A stretch of 64,000 bases of DNA. It comes from Arthrobacter sp. 24S4-2. Lineage in GTDB: Bacteria > Actinomycetota > Actinomycetes > Actinomycetales > Micrococcaceae. This document shows, piece by piece, positions 38,195 to 47,497 of this stretch. The notes under the pieces are model-generated. The model saw only the letters and a list, made by a program, of their open reading frames with translations. It was not told the origin of the DNA and did not search any database. The stretch spans positions 5,499,754 to 5,563,753 of the forward strand of contig NZ_CP040018.1 in assembly GCF_005280255.1 (NCBI RefSeq), written 5' to 3'. A program made the translations under genes and the position numbers. Position 1 is the stretch's first letter; every line of letters begins with the position of its first letter.

Positions 38195-39647
38195 CGCTGG
38201 CCGCGCGTCGGCGCCAGGGGAGGACCGAGGCTGCGGGTTCCGCCGGATTCAGCCGCAGCCAGTCGGGTGCTCCCTCGAACGGTCCGCCCTGGGGGTCGTC
38301 CATTGCGTGGCGGCGGATGACGTCGTAGCCCGGGTCCCAGATGTCCCACGCCACACGGACCATAAGGTAGCCGGTGGCAATCATGTGCAGGCCCACCGCC
38401 AGCACGTAGTACGGCATGTCGATGTTGTGCTGCGTCGGGCCGCCGCTGGTCACCTGCCCAAGGAACATCCAGACCGCCGCCCAATGGAGCCCTTCAATGC
38501 CCTGCCAAATGACGAAGTCCCGCCAGCGCGGACGGGCCAGGGCCAGAAGCGGGATGAGCCAGATGACGAACTGGGGTGAGTACACCTTGTTGGTCAGGAT
38601 AAAGGCCGCCACGATCAGGAACGCCAGCTGGGCCAGCCGTGGGCGCCGCGGTGCAGTCAGCGCAAGCACGGCGATAAGCACGCAGCTGATGAGGAACAGG
38701 TTCAGGGCCAGGGTGTTGATCACTTCCGGGCCCAGCGGCAGCCACTCGAGCCGGCCGGCCACCAGGTTGTAGGCGAACCAGGGGGAGCTGTAGCCGGCGG
38801 GGCGGTCCTCCGTGAACTGGTAGAAGTATTTCCAGCCGGAGGGGTTCATGGCGGCGATGGGGAGGTTGACGGCGAGCCAGGCCGCGGCGGCTGCGGCTGC
38901 GGTGACCAGCAGGGGACGGATCTTCCCGGTACGAAGCGCCAGCAGGAGGATCGCACCAAAAACCAGGACCGGGTACAGCTTGGTGGCCGTGCCCAAACCG
39001 ATGAGGATACCGGCCAGCACCAGCCGTTCGCGCGAGAAGAAGTACATCCCGACGGCGAGCAACCCAACGGCCCACATGTCCCAGTTGATCACTCCGGCGA
39101 GGACGATTCCCGGTGCCACAGCCACCATGGCCGCGTCCCACGGCCGGCGCCGGCTCATGCGCGCGGTGGCCAGGACCGTAACGATCCAGACGGCGGCGAT
39201 CAGTGTGGCGTTGACGTCGAAGTAGCCGAGGATGCGCTCATCGGTGGCTCCCTGACCCGGGACCAACAACGCTGTCAGGCCCGCGATGATGCCCATCAGG
39301 ACCGGATACTCGAAGAAACTTCCTTCGCTGAAGAAAGGGAAAGTGCCGTCGCCGAGCCCGCGGTTCCGGAAGAGCTCCGGGAAATCCGAGTAGCAGGTGG
39401 AATAGAACTGGCCCGGTGACTCCCAGCCGTTTGCACGGCAGTAGTTCTTGACCATGATGCTGGCCAGGGCAGCCAGCACCGTGAGGATGACAAGCACGCG
39501 TTCAACCGTGAAAATCCCGGGTGAGACGATGCCCGGTGCGGCCCGGCGCCCCATTGGCCCGCCGATCAGCTCCGTGAAGTTCCTGAGCAGGAGATCACTT
39601 CGGCTCGGGATAACCAGGCGCGTCCGTTTTCGGTGCGCCTGCGGCAT
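38187..39647 (-). CDS. Membrane mannosyltransferase-like protein (GT87)
   Basis: Polytopic glycosyltransferase of about 486 residues with some ten helices, related to the actinobacterial polyprenyl-phosphate mannosyltransferases of family GT87 (DUF2029). The extracytoplasmic loop after the first helix contains CRANGWESPGQFYSTCYSDFPELF, an acidic-aromatic loop of the kind that binds the lipid donor. ATG 39647 has a good AGGAG; another in-frame ATG at 39659 has poorer spacing. It is divergent from a second membrane glycosyltransferase at 39837. Together they may modify lipoglycans or wall polymers. Confidence 0.8.
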   Translation of the reverse strand: MPQAHRKRTRLVIPSRSDLLLRNFTELIGGPMGRRAAPGIVSPGIFTVERVLVILTVLAALASIMVKNYCRANGWESPGQFYSTCYSDFPELFRNRGLGDGTFPFFSEGSFFEYPVLMGIIAGLTALLVPGQGATDERILGYFDVNATLIAAVWIVTVLATARMSRRRPWDAAMVAVAPGIVLAGVINWDMWAVGLLAVGMYFFSRERLVLAGILIGLGTATKLYPVLVFGAILLLALRTGKIRPLLVTAAAAAAAWLAVNLPIAAMNPSGWKYFYQFTEDRPAGYSSPWFAYNLVAGRLEWLPLGPEVINTLALNLFLISCVLIAVLALTAPRRPRLAQLAFLIVAAFILTNKVYSPQFVIWLIPLLALARPRWRDFVIWQGIEGLHWAAVWMFLGQVTSGGPTQHNIDMPYYVLAVGLHMIATGYLMVRVAWDIWDPGYDVIRRHAMDDPQGGPFEGAPDWLRLNPAEPAASVLPWRRRAASDA

Positions 39648-39836
39648 TGTCTCCTGCATTCCTCGAGCTTACCGTCGCTCTTGCGCCATCAGTCGCCGCC
39701 GGGGCGGGACGGTGTATCGTCAAATGTGTGCGCCGTGTGGACATTCCCACGATGGCCCCTTCCGCTCTTCCGTTCAGGAGCAGACTCGAGGTCGGTCTGT
39801 TCGTTGCAGCCATCAGGCCTCAGGGGGCATCCCGTT

Positions 39837-41363
39837 GTGAATCAGCTTTCCCGTGTCCGCGACCGGCAGCATCCGCGGCAGGCTAGGTCGGCGGAGCACT
39901 CAAGCCGCCTTTTGTGGGCTGGCCGCTGGACGGCACCGGCGGGCATCGGACTGCTTGCGTTCGCGGTGGCATTTATCGGTTCGTGGATTCCGTCTTTCTG
40001 GGACGACGAAATCGCCACCATTTCCGCAGCGGGACGGTCACCGGCCGAGCTCCTGGAACTGCTGCGGTCAGTGGATGCCGTCCATGGCCTCTACTACTTC
40101 TTCATGCATGCGTGGACGTCTGTCTTCGGGTTCTCCGAAGTGGCCATGCGCACGCCGTCGGCACTGGCGGTGGGGCTCGCGTGTGCCGGGACCGTGCTCA
40201 TCGGACGAAAGCTCGGTTCCGAATCAATCGGCATTGCCTCCGGCCTGGTCCTCGCCTTGCTTCCCCGCATGGTGTGGGCGGGGACCGAGGCCCGCCAGTC
40301 CGCCTTCACGGCGCTGCTGGCCGTACTGCTGACCCTGCTGCTCGTCAGGGCTTGGCAATCCAATCGCCCCATCGACTGGGTGCTCTACGGCATCTGCGCC
40401 GTTGTGGGCGTCTGCATGTTCATGTTCTTTGTTCTGGCCATCGTCTCCCATGCGGTGGCAGCCCTCATTCTTCGCAGAAGGCCCCTCGCCGTGCTCATCA
40501 CGTGCGCGGCCGCCGGGGCGGCCGTCTTGCCGTTCCTGCTCTTTGCCATGACGCAAAAGGCCCAGGTCGAGTGGATCCAGAACCGGTCCCTGGTCGAAAA
40601 CCTGGCGATCGCCGCCGTCAAACAGTTCTTCTACGGGGACGACCGCCCCACCGGCAACCTTCCCCCGCAGTGGATTCTCGGCTTTGTGCTGATCCTGGGA
40701 GTATCCCAGGTGGCCCTCGTCGCGTGGGGGCTGTGGTCTGTGCGCCGTGCCTCCACCTACCGACCGCTGGTGGTCCTCGGCCTTGCGGGGGTGGCTCTTC
40801 CCATGGCTGGCCTCCTCCTGGTGAGTGTGGTTGCGCAGCCCGTCTATGTTGCCCGCTATCTGACGTTCACTGCCCCGTTGTTTGCGCTTCTGGTGGGCCT
40901 GGGCCTGGACCGGCTCCGCACGGGCCGCAAGTGGATCCTGCCTCTGGCTGCCACACTGGTTGTCCTTGGCAGCCTCGTTCCCCAGCTCACGATCAAGAGC
41001 GTGGTGAACGAACCGGCAGACACCGAGCGGCGGATTGCTGCCCTCATTGCGTACGAAACAACGAAGCCGTCCGCGGCCGTCTACGCCTACCCTGAGCTGG
41101 CCGATATGGCGATTGCCTATCCGGAAGACTTCCGTCTCATCACGAACCTCTCCCTCGCCGAAAGTCCGGCGGATTCCGGCACTCTCTGGGGAAGGAATGC
41201 CCCGGTCACCGCTGAACGGCTGAGGGGTCGGGGAGACGTCTGGTTCGTCGGAGCCGGCGGGGGAGCGCCCAACGATCTGTCCGCATTCGAGTCAGCCGGA
41301 TGCCAGCAGACGCGAAACCTGTCCTTCCGGCGGATGGCCCTGATTTCGTACACCTGCCCCTAA
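39837..41363 (+). CDS. Membrane glycosyltransferase (GT39/ArnT-like)
   Basis: Polytopic GT-C protein of 508 residues with about eleven helices. The first external loop carries SFWDDEIATISAAGRS, the DE motif that binds the lipid-phosphate sugar donor in this fold, and ATEARQSAFTALLAV follows as a second conserved loop. A C-terminal soluble extracytoplasmic domain of about 130 residues holds no domain I recognise. It should transfer a sugar from polyprenyl phosphate to a protein or glycan outside the cell. GTG 39837 has an AGGGGGC SD-like run; nearby upstream residues read as noise. The gene ends before a strong terminator at 41399. Confidence 0.8.
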   Translation: MNQLSRVRDRQHPRQARSAEHSSRLLWAGRWTAPAGIGLLAFAVAFIGSWIPSFWDDEIATISAAGRSPAELLELLRSVDAVHGLYYFFMHAWTSVFGFSEVAMRTPSALAVGLACAGTVLIGRKLGSESIGIASGLVLALLPRMVWAGTEARQSAFTALLAVLLTLLLVRAWQSNRPIDWVLYGICAVVGVCMFMFFVLAIVSHAVAALILRRRPLAVLITCAAAGAAVLPFLLFAMTQKAQVEWIQNRSLVENLAIAAVKQFFYGDDRPTGNLPPQWILGFVLILGVSQVALVAWGLWSVRRASTYRPLVVLGLAGVALPMAGLLLVSVVAQPVYVARYLTFTAPLFALLVGLGLDRLRTGRKWILPLAATLVVLGSLVPQLTIKSVVNEPADTERRIAALIAYETTKPSAAVYAYPELADMAIAYPEDFRLITNLSLAESPADSGTLWGRNAPVTAERLRGRGDVWFVGAGGGAPNDLSAFESAGCQQTRNLSFRRMALISYTCP

Positions 41364-41398
41364 GGGATGGCTTCCGAAAGGGAGCAACGCCGGCAAAC

Positions 41399-41430
41399 AA
41401 AAAGCCCACGCGACGCCGCGTGGGCTTTTT
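41399..41430 (+). terminator. Intrinsic terminator
   Basis: A 14-base perfect arm AAAAAGCCCACGCG (41399-41412) pairs with CGCGTGGGCTTTTT (41417-41430) across a 4-base loop. The T run on each strand makes it bidirectional; on the + strand it ends the glycosyltransferase gene. Confidence 0.92.
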
Positions 41431-41519
41431 GTGCATGGATATGAGTCGCCGCCAACAGGTCCTCCTGGTTATTCCGATCCCGGCTGCAGCGCGGGACGTT
41501 CAGAAACGAAGGTCCCGCC

Positions 41520-41771
41520 TCAGCGCATGACGCCCATCTGGTGCAGGACGACGTATACGTCTTCGCGCTTCTGATCGAGCAGCTGGCCGTCGAACAGTAC
41601 CTTCTCCTTCAGGGCGGGCTGCCAGCCCAGGCGCAGGACGCTCCGGAGTAGTTTCATCATGGTTACCTCCTTCTTGGGTGTGTTTCGCCGGTGTCGCACC
41701 CGGCGGTCGCTGACGGCGGACTCGCCGGCCTTAGGAGTGGTGCGGCGGGTGGTGCTTGCAGTGGTGCTCAC
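41520..41771 (-). CDS. Small hypothetical protein with two possible starts
   Basis: Unrecognised small basic protein. Starting at GTG 41771 (AAAGGA upstream) it has 83 residues. Starting at ATG 41660 (a perfect AAGGAGGT eight bases upstream) it has 46. Both starts are in the same frame, so a long and a short form could both be made. The long form's first 37 residues are Ser/Thr/Arg-rich and probably disordered. The shared core contains LRLGWQPALKEKVLFDG and ends VVLHQMGVMR, with an amphipathic helix but no clear membrane segment. No homologue comes to mind. Function unknown. Confidence 0.55.
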   Translation of the reverse strand: MSTTASTTRRTTPKAGESAVSDRRVRHRRNTPKKEVTMMKLLRSVLRLGWQPALKEKVLFDGQLLDQKREDVYVVLHQMGVMR

Positions 41772-41815
41772 GCTGGGTCCTTTGGTGGTTTTGAATCTGC
41801 CCCGAATTGGGCATG

Positions 41816-41837
41816 ACAATTAAGGCCCACTAATTGT
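41816..41837. promoter_or_regulatory. AT-rich palindrome upstream of the small gene
   Basis: ACAATTA (41816-41822) and TAATTGT (41831-41837) form a perfect inverted repeat with an 8-base centre, about 45 bp upstream of GTG 41771. The surrounding 100 bp is conspicuously AT-rich for this genome. It could be a MarR- or TetR-type operator overlapping the promoter. Confidence 0.45.
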
Positions 41838-42104
41838 TTGAATTAATGGCTTGAATTAGGACATGGGAATGCCCGGTGAATTTGCCCAGGCAAAAAAGCC
41901 CGAAGCAATTAACGGATTTCGCTAAGCGAAAAGTGGCCCCTGAATGCAGTTACGCGGCAATCCCCAACAAGAAGCTGGGTTCCGAACTATGGGGGTGTGG
42001 TGCGTACCAGAAAGGGGCCCGCATGGACGGTCGCCTGCCGGACGGCTTCCTGGTCGGGAAGCCGTTTCACCGGTACTCCGGCCCGGAGGGTCGGAGTCAG
42101 GGGA

Positions 42105-42200
42105 TCAGGAGGCGGTCAGTCCGGAAAGTGGGCGCGATTCAGCCGCAGAGGCCGGGGACGCGGTGATGGTCATCTTCCATCCGCTAGTCAAAGTAATCAT
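42105..42200 (-). CDS. Possible 31-residue small protein
   Basis: Very short ORF (31 residues, MITLTSGWKMTIT... ending SGLTAS) with an excellent ribosome site, AAAAGGAGG, eight bases before ATG 42200. It is on the same strand as the small gene at 41771. No similarity recognised. The site is too good to ignore, but the peptide has no typical leader, toxin or signal features. It could be a short regulatory peptide, a leader ORF or chance. Confidence 0.4.
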   Translation of the reverse strand: MITLTSGWKMTITASPASAAESRPLSGLTAS

Positions 42201-42234
42201 TTTCCCAACCTCCTTTTCTGTTTTGCCGCTGCTT

Positions 42235-42248
42235 CAGTTGACTAACTG
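42235..42248. promoter_or_regulatory. Short palindrome upstream of the 31-residue ORF
   Basis: CAGTTGACTAACTG is a 5-4-5 inverted repeat about 35 bp upstream of ATG 42200, in the AT-richer gap between the small genes and the phosphatase gene. It resembles MarR-type operators in size, but no MarR gene is nearby. Confidence 0.35.
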
Positions 42249-42383
42249 GACAATTGCCCAGCTGAACAGCGCGCGCCGGTGACTCTGGCAAGACGCACTG
42301 GAGTCAGGAATAAAATTACACTACGTTCAGGCCTTCTGCCTACTGAATTGAGAATATTCTCTGAAGTATTTGATAAATCGTCT

Positions 42384-42968
42384 TTATAGTCCCCAGCGGA
42401 CCACTGCGGGAGTCTTCTTATCCCATCCCAGGGTGCAGACCTTCGCGGTCCCCAGGATGAAATGCCGGCCGTCGTGCGCGTCCAGTCCAAGCCACCGTGC
42501 GGTGAGGATCCTGGAGAAGTGTCCGTGGGCCACAATGAGGACGTTGTCCAGCCCGGATTCCAGCACCCTGGCCACGATTTTGTCCGCCCGCGCGGCCACT
42601 TCTTCAAGGGCTTCGCCGTTGGGCACGCCGTGCGTCCAGATCAGGTACTCCGGGTTGTCCTTGCGGATCAGGTCGGAGCTGATCCCTTCGTAGTCGCCGT
42701 AGTTCCATTCCACTGCGAGGGGTTCCTGCTCGGCGTCGGGAAATCCTGCCAGCTCCGCCGTCCGGCGTGCACGCCGCAGCGGTGAGGTCAGCACCAGGTC
42801 GAAGTCGACGGCGTCGAGCACCTTGCGTGCCTCCACGGCCTGCTGTTCGCCCTCCACCGTCAGGGGAAGGTCAGTGAGACCGGTGTACTGGCCGCTCTTT
42901 GACCATTCCGTCTCGCCGTGCCGCAGGATCCAGAGCTGGGGGCGGGCGGTGCTGCTGGGTGAAATCAC
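42384..42968 (-). CDS. Histidine phosphatase family protein
   Basis: Phosphatase of 194 residues in the phosphoglycerate-mutase-like superfamily. The catalytic motif is LRHGETEWS, with the His that is phosphorylated and the nearby Arg. The second pocket has TSPLRRARRTAEL and the proton-donor region includes WNYGDYEGI. The closing His is in IVAHGHFSRIL. Substrate is uncertain, but in actinobacteria relatives include small-molecule phosphatases and glucosyl-3-phosphoglycerate phosphatase-like enzymes. GTG 42968 directly abuts the stop of the CCA-adding gene, so the two are cotranscribed, linking it to RNA maintenance or only to shared promoter use. Confidence 0.85.
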   Translation of the reverse strand: MISPSSTARPQLWILRHGETEWSKSGQYTGLTDLPLTVEGEQQAVEARKVLDAVDFDLVLTSPLRRARRTAELAGFPDAEQEPLAVEWNYGDYEGISSDLIRKDNPEYLIWTHGVPNGEALEEVAARADKIVARVLESGLDNVLIVAHGHFSRILTARWLGLDAHDGRHFILGTAKVCTLGWDKKTPAVVRWGL

Positions 42969-44459
42969 TTAAGGCTCCTCGGTAGTGGAAAGTTCGACGC
43001 CGGCGGCCGGCTCGTGGTGGGCGGCCTCGGGCTGTTCCGCCCACCACTGTCGCAGCTTTGCCTCTGCGACGTCCGGGTCGAGCGGGCCGTGCTCCATGCG
43101 CTGGTCCAGGAGGAACTTGTACGCCCTGCCCACCACGGGCCCCGGTTCCAGGCCGAGCATGGCCATGATCTGGCCGCCGTCGAGGTCGGGCCGGACGGCC
43201 TCCAGGGACTCCTGTTCGCGCAGCGCGGCGATGCGGGCCTCAAGATCGTCATAGGCAAAGGACAGCCGGTCTGCCTTGCGCTGGTTGCGCGTGGTCACGT
43301 CGGAGCGGGTCAGCCGGTGGAGGCGTTCCAGCAGCGGACCGGCGTCCGTTACATAGCGCCGCACTGCGGAGTCGCTCCAGCCGGCGTCGCCGTAGCCGTA
43401 AAAGCGCATATGCAGCTCCACGAGCCGCGCCACCGCCTTGATGGTGTCGTTATCGAAGCGGAGGGCCTTCATGCGTTTCTTGGTGAGCTTGCTGCCCACG
43501 AGGTCGTGGTGGCGGAAGCTGACCGAGCCGCCCGGCTCAAAACGGCGCGTAGCCGGCTTCCCGACGTCGTGCATCAGTGCCGCGAACCGCAGGACGAAAT
43601 CGGGGCCGGGCGCGGCACCGTCGGGACCCGTCTCAAGGGAGGCGGCCTGCTCCAGCACCTGGAGGGAATGCTGGTAGACGTCCTTGTGCCGATGGTGTTC
43701 GTCTGCTTCAAGGCGGAGTGCGGACACTTCCGGCAGGACGAACTCAGCCAAACCGGTGTCCACCAGCAGGTCTATGCCCACGCGGGGATAGGCCCCGCAG
43801 ATGAGCTTCACGAGTTCCTCGCGGATGCGCTCGGCGGAAATGATGTTTATCCGCTCCGCCATGCTGGACATGGCCAGCCGCACGTCATCGCGGACTGCAA
43901 CGCCCAGCTGGGACGCGAAGCGCGCCGCCCGCATCATCCGCAGGGGGTCATCGGAAAAGGATGTCTCGGGGGCGCCGGGCGTTGTGAGCACCGAGGCGTG
44001 CAGGTCTCGGACGCCGCCAAACGGGTCCACCAGCTCCAAAGAGGGCAGGCGAAGGGCCATGGCGTTGATGGTGAAGTCGCGGCGAAGGAGGTCATCGGTC
44101 AGCGACGAGCCGAAAGCGACCACGGGCTTGCGCGACTCCGGGTCGTACGCCTCGGCGCGGTAGGTGGTGATCTCGATCTGGAAGCCGGACTTCTTCATGC
44201 CGATCGTCCCGAAAGCCCGTCCGATCTCCCAGAAGTTGTCCGCCCATTTGCGGATCAGGGCAACGGTCTGGTCCGGCGTCGCGTCCGTGGTGAAGTCCAG
44301 GTCGGGGGAGAGCCTGCCCAGGAAAAGGTCCCGCACCGGGCCGCCCACCAGTGAGAGTTCATGGCCCGCGTCGACGAAGCGTTGACCGAGCTCCAGGACC
44401 ACGGGGTCCACCTGGAAATCGACGGTGTGGGAGTCGGACTTTTGATGTGCGTGCGCCAT
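42969..44459 (-). CDS. CCA tRNA nucleotidyltransferase
   Basis: Class II enzyme of 496 residues that builds or repairs the CCA end of tRNA from CTP and ATP. The head domain has LVGGPVRDLFLG and DLDFTTDA, the GG-x-x-R and metal-binding D-x-D motifs. RRDFTINAMAL and the flexible-loop region that recognises nucleotide by protein follow. A C-terminal HD domain (AALMHDVGKP, with RHHDLVG) is present, as in actinobacterial and E. coli types, where it supports phosphohydrolase activity. The gene is divergent from a NUDIX hydrolase, an arrangement conserved in relatives. Confidence 0.92.
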   Translation of the reverse strand: MAHAHQKSDSHTVDFQVDPVVLELGQRFVDAGHELSLVGGPVRDLFLGRLSPDLDFTTDATPDQTVALIRKWADNFWEIGRAFGTIGMKKSGFQIEITTYRAEAYDPESRKPVVAFGSSLTDDLLRRDFTINAMALRLPSLELVDPFGGVRDLHASVLTTPGAPETSFSDDPLRMMRAARFASQLGVAVRDDVRLAMSSMAERINIISAERIREELVKLICGAYPRVGIDLLVDTGLAEFVLPEVSALRLEADEHHRHKDVYQHSLQVLEQAASLETGPDGAAPGPDFVLRFAALMHDVGKPATRRFEPGGSVSFRHHDLVGSKLTKKRMKALRFDNDTIKAVARLVELHMRFYGYGDAGWSDSAVRRYVTDAGPLLERLHRLTRSDVTTRNQRKADRLSFAYDDLEARIAALREQESLEAVRPDLDGGQIMAMLGLEPGPVVGRAYKFLLDQRMEHGPLDPDVAEAKLRQWWAEQPEAAHHEPAAGVELSTTEEP

Positions 44460-44619
44460 AGTTACTTAAGCTTGTCAGAAAACCACGCCAACAAGCACCA
44501 ATGGTGGCCCCCGAACCAAGCCGTTACGCCGCCGGATCCGGAATTTGCGTCATATGCAGTCCACTTTCCTGTCATGTTCCGGTCATCACCAAGGGGCAAG
44601 AGTCGTTAGAGTGGACTTC

Positions 44620-45168
44620 ATGGCCCATCCCGTACCGAGTGCTCCAGGCAGGAGGACAAACCCACCGTTGCCGTCGGCAATCGGTGCCCATGTCGCGCCC
44701 GCCCAGCACCCGGGGCCGGCCTCCCTGCCCACCGTCGAGGAAATCTCCGCCGGCGGCGTTGTTGTCGACACGTCCGACGGCGAACTCCGGGTTGCGATCA
44801 TTGCCCGCCTTAACCGCGGGGGACGCCTGGAATGGTGCCTGCCGAAGGGCCACCCGGAGGGCAAGGAAAAGAACGAGGAAGCGGCCGTCCGCGAGATCGC
44901 CGAAGAAACCGGCATCAGCGGCAACATCCTGGCGCCGCTGGGCAGCATCGACTACTGGTTCACCGTCAGCGGCCACCGTGTCCACAAGACCGTCCACCAC
45001 TACCTGCTCCGGGCCACGGGCGGGGAACTGACCATCGAAAACGATCCTGACCAGGAAGCCGTGGATGTCGCCTGGGTCCCCATCCAGGAACTTGCCCGCA
45101 AACTGTCCTTTCCGAATGAGCGCCGCATCGCCGACCTCGCCAGAGAAGTCCTGCCGGAACACCTCTGA
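44620..45168 (+). CDS. NUDIX hydrolase
   Basis: Hydrolase of 182 residues. The NUDIX box is complete: G-HPEGK-E-KNEEAAV-RE-I-A-EE-T-G-I (about 85-107), with Glu residues that bind Mg2+. A proline/alanine-rich stretch of about 40 residues precedes the domain. It cleaves a nucleoside diphosphate linked to another group; relatives in this spot include MutT-like and Ap4A-type enzymes, but the exact substrate cannot be read. ATG 44620 is chosen over 44545 because the extra residues look random, although its ribosome site is weak. Next comes murJ, and this order (pcnA, NUDIX, murJ) is typical of actinobacteria. Confidence 0.88.
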   Translation: MAHPVPSAPGRRTNPPLPSAIGAHVAPAQHPGPASLPTVEEISAGGVVVDTSDGELRVAIIARLNRGGRLEWCLPKGHPEGKEKNEEAAVREIAEETGISGNILAPLGSIDYWFTVSGHRVHKTVHHYLLRATGGELTIENDPDQEAVDVAWVPIQELARKLSFPNERRIADLAREVLPEHL

Positions 45169-45228
45169 GGTCCTGTGACTGATCCCGTGAAGCGCCGCCC
45201 GCGTGCGTAACCGCGCACCTTTGAGACG

Positions 45229-47331
45229 ATGAAGGCCATGTCAGCAGCCAACCCAGCTTCCCCCGACCCCGGCTCCGCCGAGTCCAAGACCGGATCCAGG
45301 ACTGTCCAGCAAGGAGAGGCACGTTCCAGCGCCATCATGGCCGCCGGAACCCTGGTCTCCCGCTTCCTTGGCTTCGGCAAGACGTGGATGCTGGGCGCGG
45401 CCCTTGGTCTGGGATCCACGGTCAATGACACATTCATCAATGCCAACAACCTGCCCAACCTGATCTTCCTGCTGGTGGCCGGCGGGGTGTTCAACGCTGT
45501 CCTGGTGCCCCAGATCATCAAGGCCAGCAAGGCCCCGGACCGCGGAGCGGACTACATCAGCCGCCTGCTTACGCTGGCGGTCCTTGTGCTCGTCAGCCTG
45601 ACGCTGCTCGTCACGCTCCTGGCGCCGTGGGTCATTGAGCTGACCACCCAGGGGTATTCGCCCGAACAGAAATCGCTGGCGGTTTCCTTCGCGTTCTGGT
45701 GCCTGCCCCAGATATTCTTCTACGGCCTCTACGCCCTGCTGACGCAGGTGCTGAACGCCAACGGGGCGTTCGGCCCGGCCATGTGGGCGCCCATCATGAA
45801 CAACATCGTGGCCATTGCGGGCCTGGGAATGTTCATCTTTATCCTGGGCGCCAACGTCACGAATCCGCATACGCTGGACAGCTGGGGTCCGTTCCAGACC
45901 TTCCTGGTGGCCGGGTTCTCCACCGTCGGCGTGGTGGCCCAGACCGCCATCCTGCTGGTTCCGGTGTTCCGGCTCCGGCTGGGCCTTCGCCCGAGGTTCG
46001 GCTGGCGCGGGGTGGGCCTGGGGCAGGCCGCAAAGCTGAGCATCTGGACGCTGCTCACGGCCGCCGTCGGGCAGCTCGCCTTCCTTTACGTCATGCGCAT
46101 TGCCACCATTCCGGGTGCGGAACGGCTTCGCCTCGAGCATGCGGGAGACCTCGCCGCCGCTGCCACCCTGCCGGGCAACGCCGTGCTGGAAGTGGCCAGT
46201 CAGCTGTACCTGCTGCCGCACTCCATCATTGCCCTGTCCCTCGCCACGGTCCTGTTCAACCGCATGACCCGGGCCGTCCAGGACGGTAACCGGGGCGAGC
46301 TGCGGGACGCGCTGTCACACGGCCTGAGGACCATGGCGGTGGCCACCGTTTTCGGGGCACTGGCGCTGTTCGCCCTGGCCGGGCCGCTGGGCATGTTCTT
46401 CTCGGGCGGAAAAGTGCAGGACGGCGTAATGCTGGCCCAGACGCTCACCATCCTCGCGCTAAGCACCCCCTTCATGAGCGCCAACTTCATGATGTCCCGG
46501 GTCTTCTATGCCAACGAGGACGCCCGGACGCCGTTCTACATCCAGCTGGTGCTGGCCCTCGTCAACGTGGTGTCAGCGTTCTGCATCCAGTTCCTGCCCT
46601 TCGACCGGATCATTTTCGCCATTGCCATCCTGTACACGGGCGGAAACATCCTGTCCGTCATCGTCAGCGCCCACTTCCTCCGCCGCCTGCTGGGCCACCT
46701 GGACGGCCCCCGCATCGCCAACTCCTACATCCGGATGGGCTACGCGGCGCTTGGGTCAGCCGTGGCCGGCGCCGGTGCGCTGTGGCTGATGGGCAGCTAC
46801 AGTGCCGACGGTTTTGCCTGGAGGGGCAGGATCGAGGCCCTGGTGACCATCGTCGTCGTCGGGCCCGTGATGCTCGTGGCGTACCTCTTCCTGCTGAAGC
46901 TGTTCCACGTCACGGAACTTCGGGACCTGCTGCAGCCGTTGCTCGGCCGCCTGGGCCGCCGGTCCGTGCCCGCCGGGACGCCGGCAGGATCCGCCGCGGG
47001 AACCCCGGCGGGCACCGTCAGGGAGCGGACGACGCCGGAACGCGCCACTGTCTCGGTGGACACCGGCCTGATCCCCCGGATCTCCGGTGAGTTCGACGCC
47101 GCGTCGTTCCGTGCCGGTCCGCAGGTTGAAGAACCGGCGGCGGACCACAGCGCGCCACGGCCCACTTCTCCTGACGGGTACCTCGCGGCCGAGGAAGTCC
47201 CCAACACAGCGCGGGGGAGCTTTGTGCGCGAAGAGATCCCGCTTCCGGGGCGCCGGACCTACCAGGGAACGGCCGGCCGCAACCCATACTTCAGCAGGCG
47301 GTCAGAAAGCCGGCGGAGGAAGAAAAGGTGA
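45229..47331 (+). CDS. murJ: Lipid II flippase MurJ
   Basis: Essential membrane protein that flips lipid II to the outer face for wall synthesis. Fourteen helices are expected in about residues 30-560. FLGFGKTWMLGAALGLGSTVNDTFINANNLPNL (about 35-75) is the signature MurJ start region, with the conserved Arg region in SRFLGF, and GAFGPAMWAPIMNN follows. The tail of about 130 residues is disordered, Pro/Ala/Arg-rich, and ends in basic RRSESRRRKKR. In mycobacteria the equivalent protein carries a fused pseudokinase and extracellular domain. Here those are supplied by the next gene. The start is ATG 45229 or 45238; neither ribosome site is strong. Confidence 0.9.
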   Translation: MKAMSAANPASPDPGSAESKTGSRTVQQGEARSSAIMAAGTLVSRFLGFGKTWMLGAALGLGSTVNDTFINANNLPNLIFLLVAGGVFNAVLVPQIIKASKAPDRGADYISRLLTLAVLVLVSLTLLVTLLAPWVIELTTQGYSPEQKSLAVSFAFWCLPQIFFYGLYALLTQVLNANGAFGPAMWAPIMNNIVAIAGLGMFIFILGANVTNPHTLDSWGPFQTFLVAGFSTVGVVAQTAILLVPVFRLRLGLRPRFGWRGVGLGQAAKLSIWTLLTAAVGQLAFLYVMRIATIPGAERLRLEHAGDLAAAATLPGNAVLEVASQLYLLPHSIIALSLATVLFNRMTRAVQDGNRGELRDALSHGLRTMAVATVFGALALFALAGPLGMFFSGGKVQDGVMLAQTLTILALSTPFMSANFMMSRVFYANEDARTPFYIQLVLALVNVVSAFCIQFLPFDRIIFAIAILYTGGNILSVIVSAHFLRRLLGHLDGPRIANSYIRMGYAALGSAVAGAGALWLMGSYSADGFAWRGRIEALVTIVVVGPVMLVAYLFLLKLFHVTELRDLLQPLLGRLGRRSVPAGTPAGSAAGTPAGTVRERTTPERATVSVDTGLIPRISGEFDAASFRAGPQVEEPAADHSAPRPTSPDGYLAAEEVPNTARGSFVREEIPLPGRRTYQGTAGRNPYFSRRSESRRRKKR

Positions 47332-47497
47332 CAGTGCGCGGATTCCACAGCGCCTGTCTCACACGGCGGACATGCAGCATCGGCTAGGATCAGAAGCTAA
47401 CTAGGGTAGTTACAGACCAGAAATTAACCGGCTAACCGGCGTATCCGCTTTGGCATGATCGAGGCGGGCGATTCACCGGACAGTCTAGGAGGAACCC

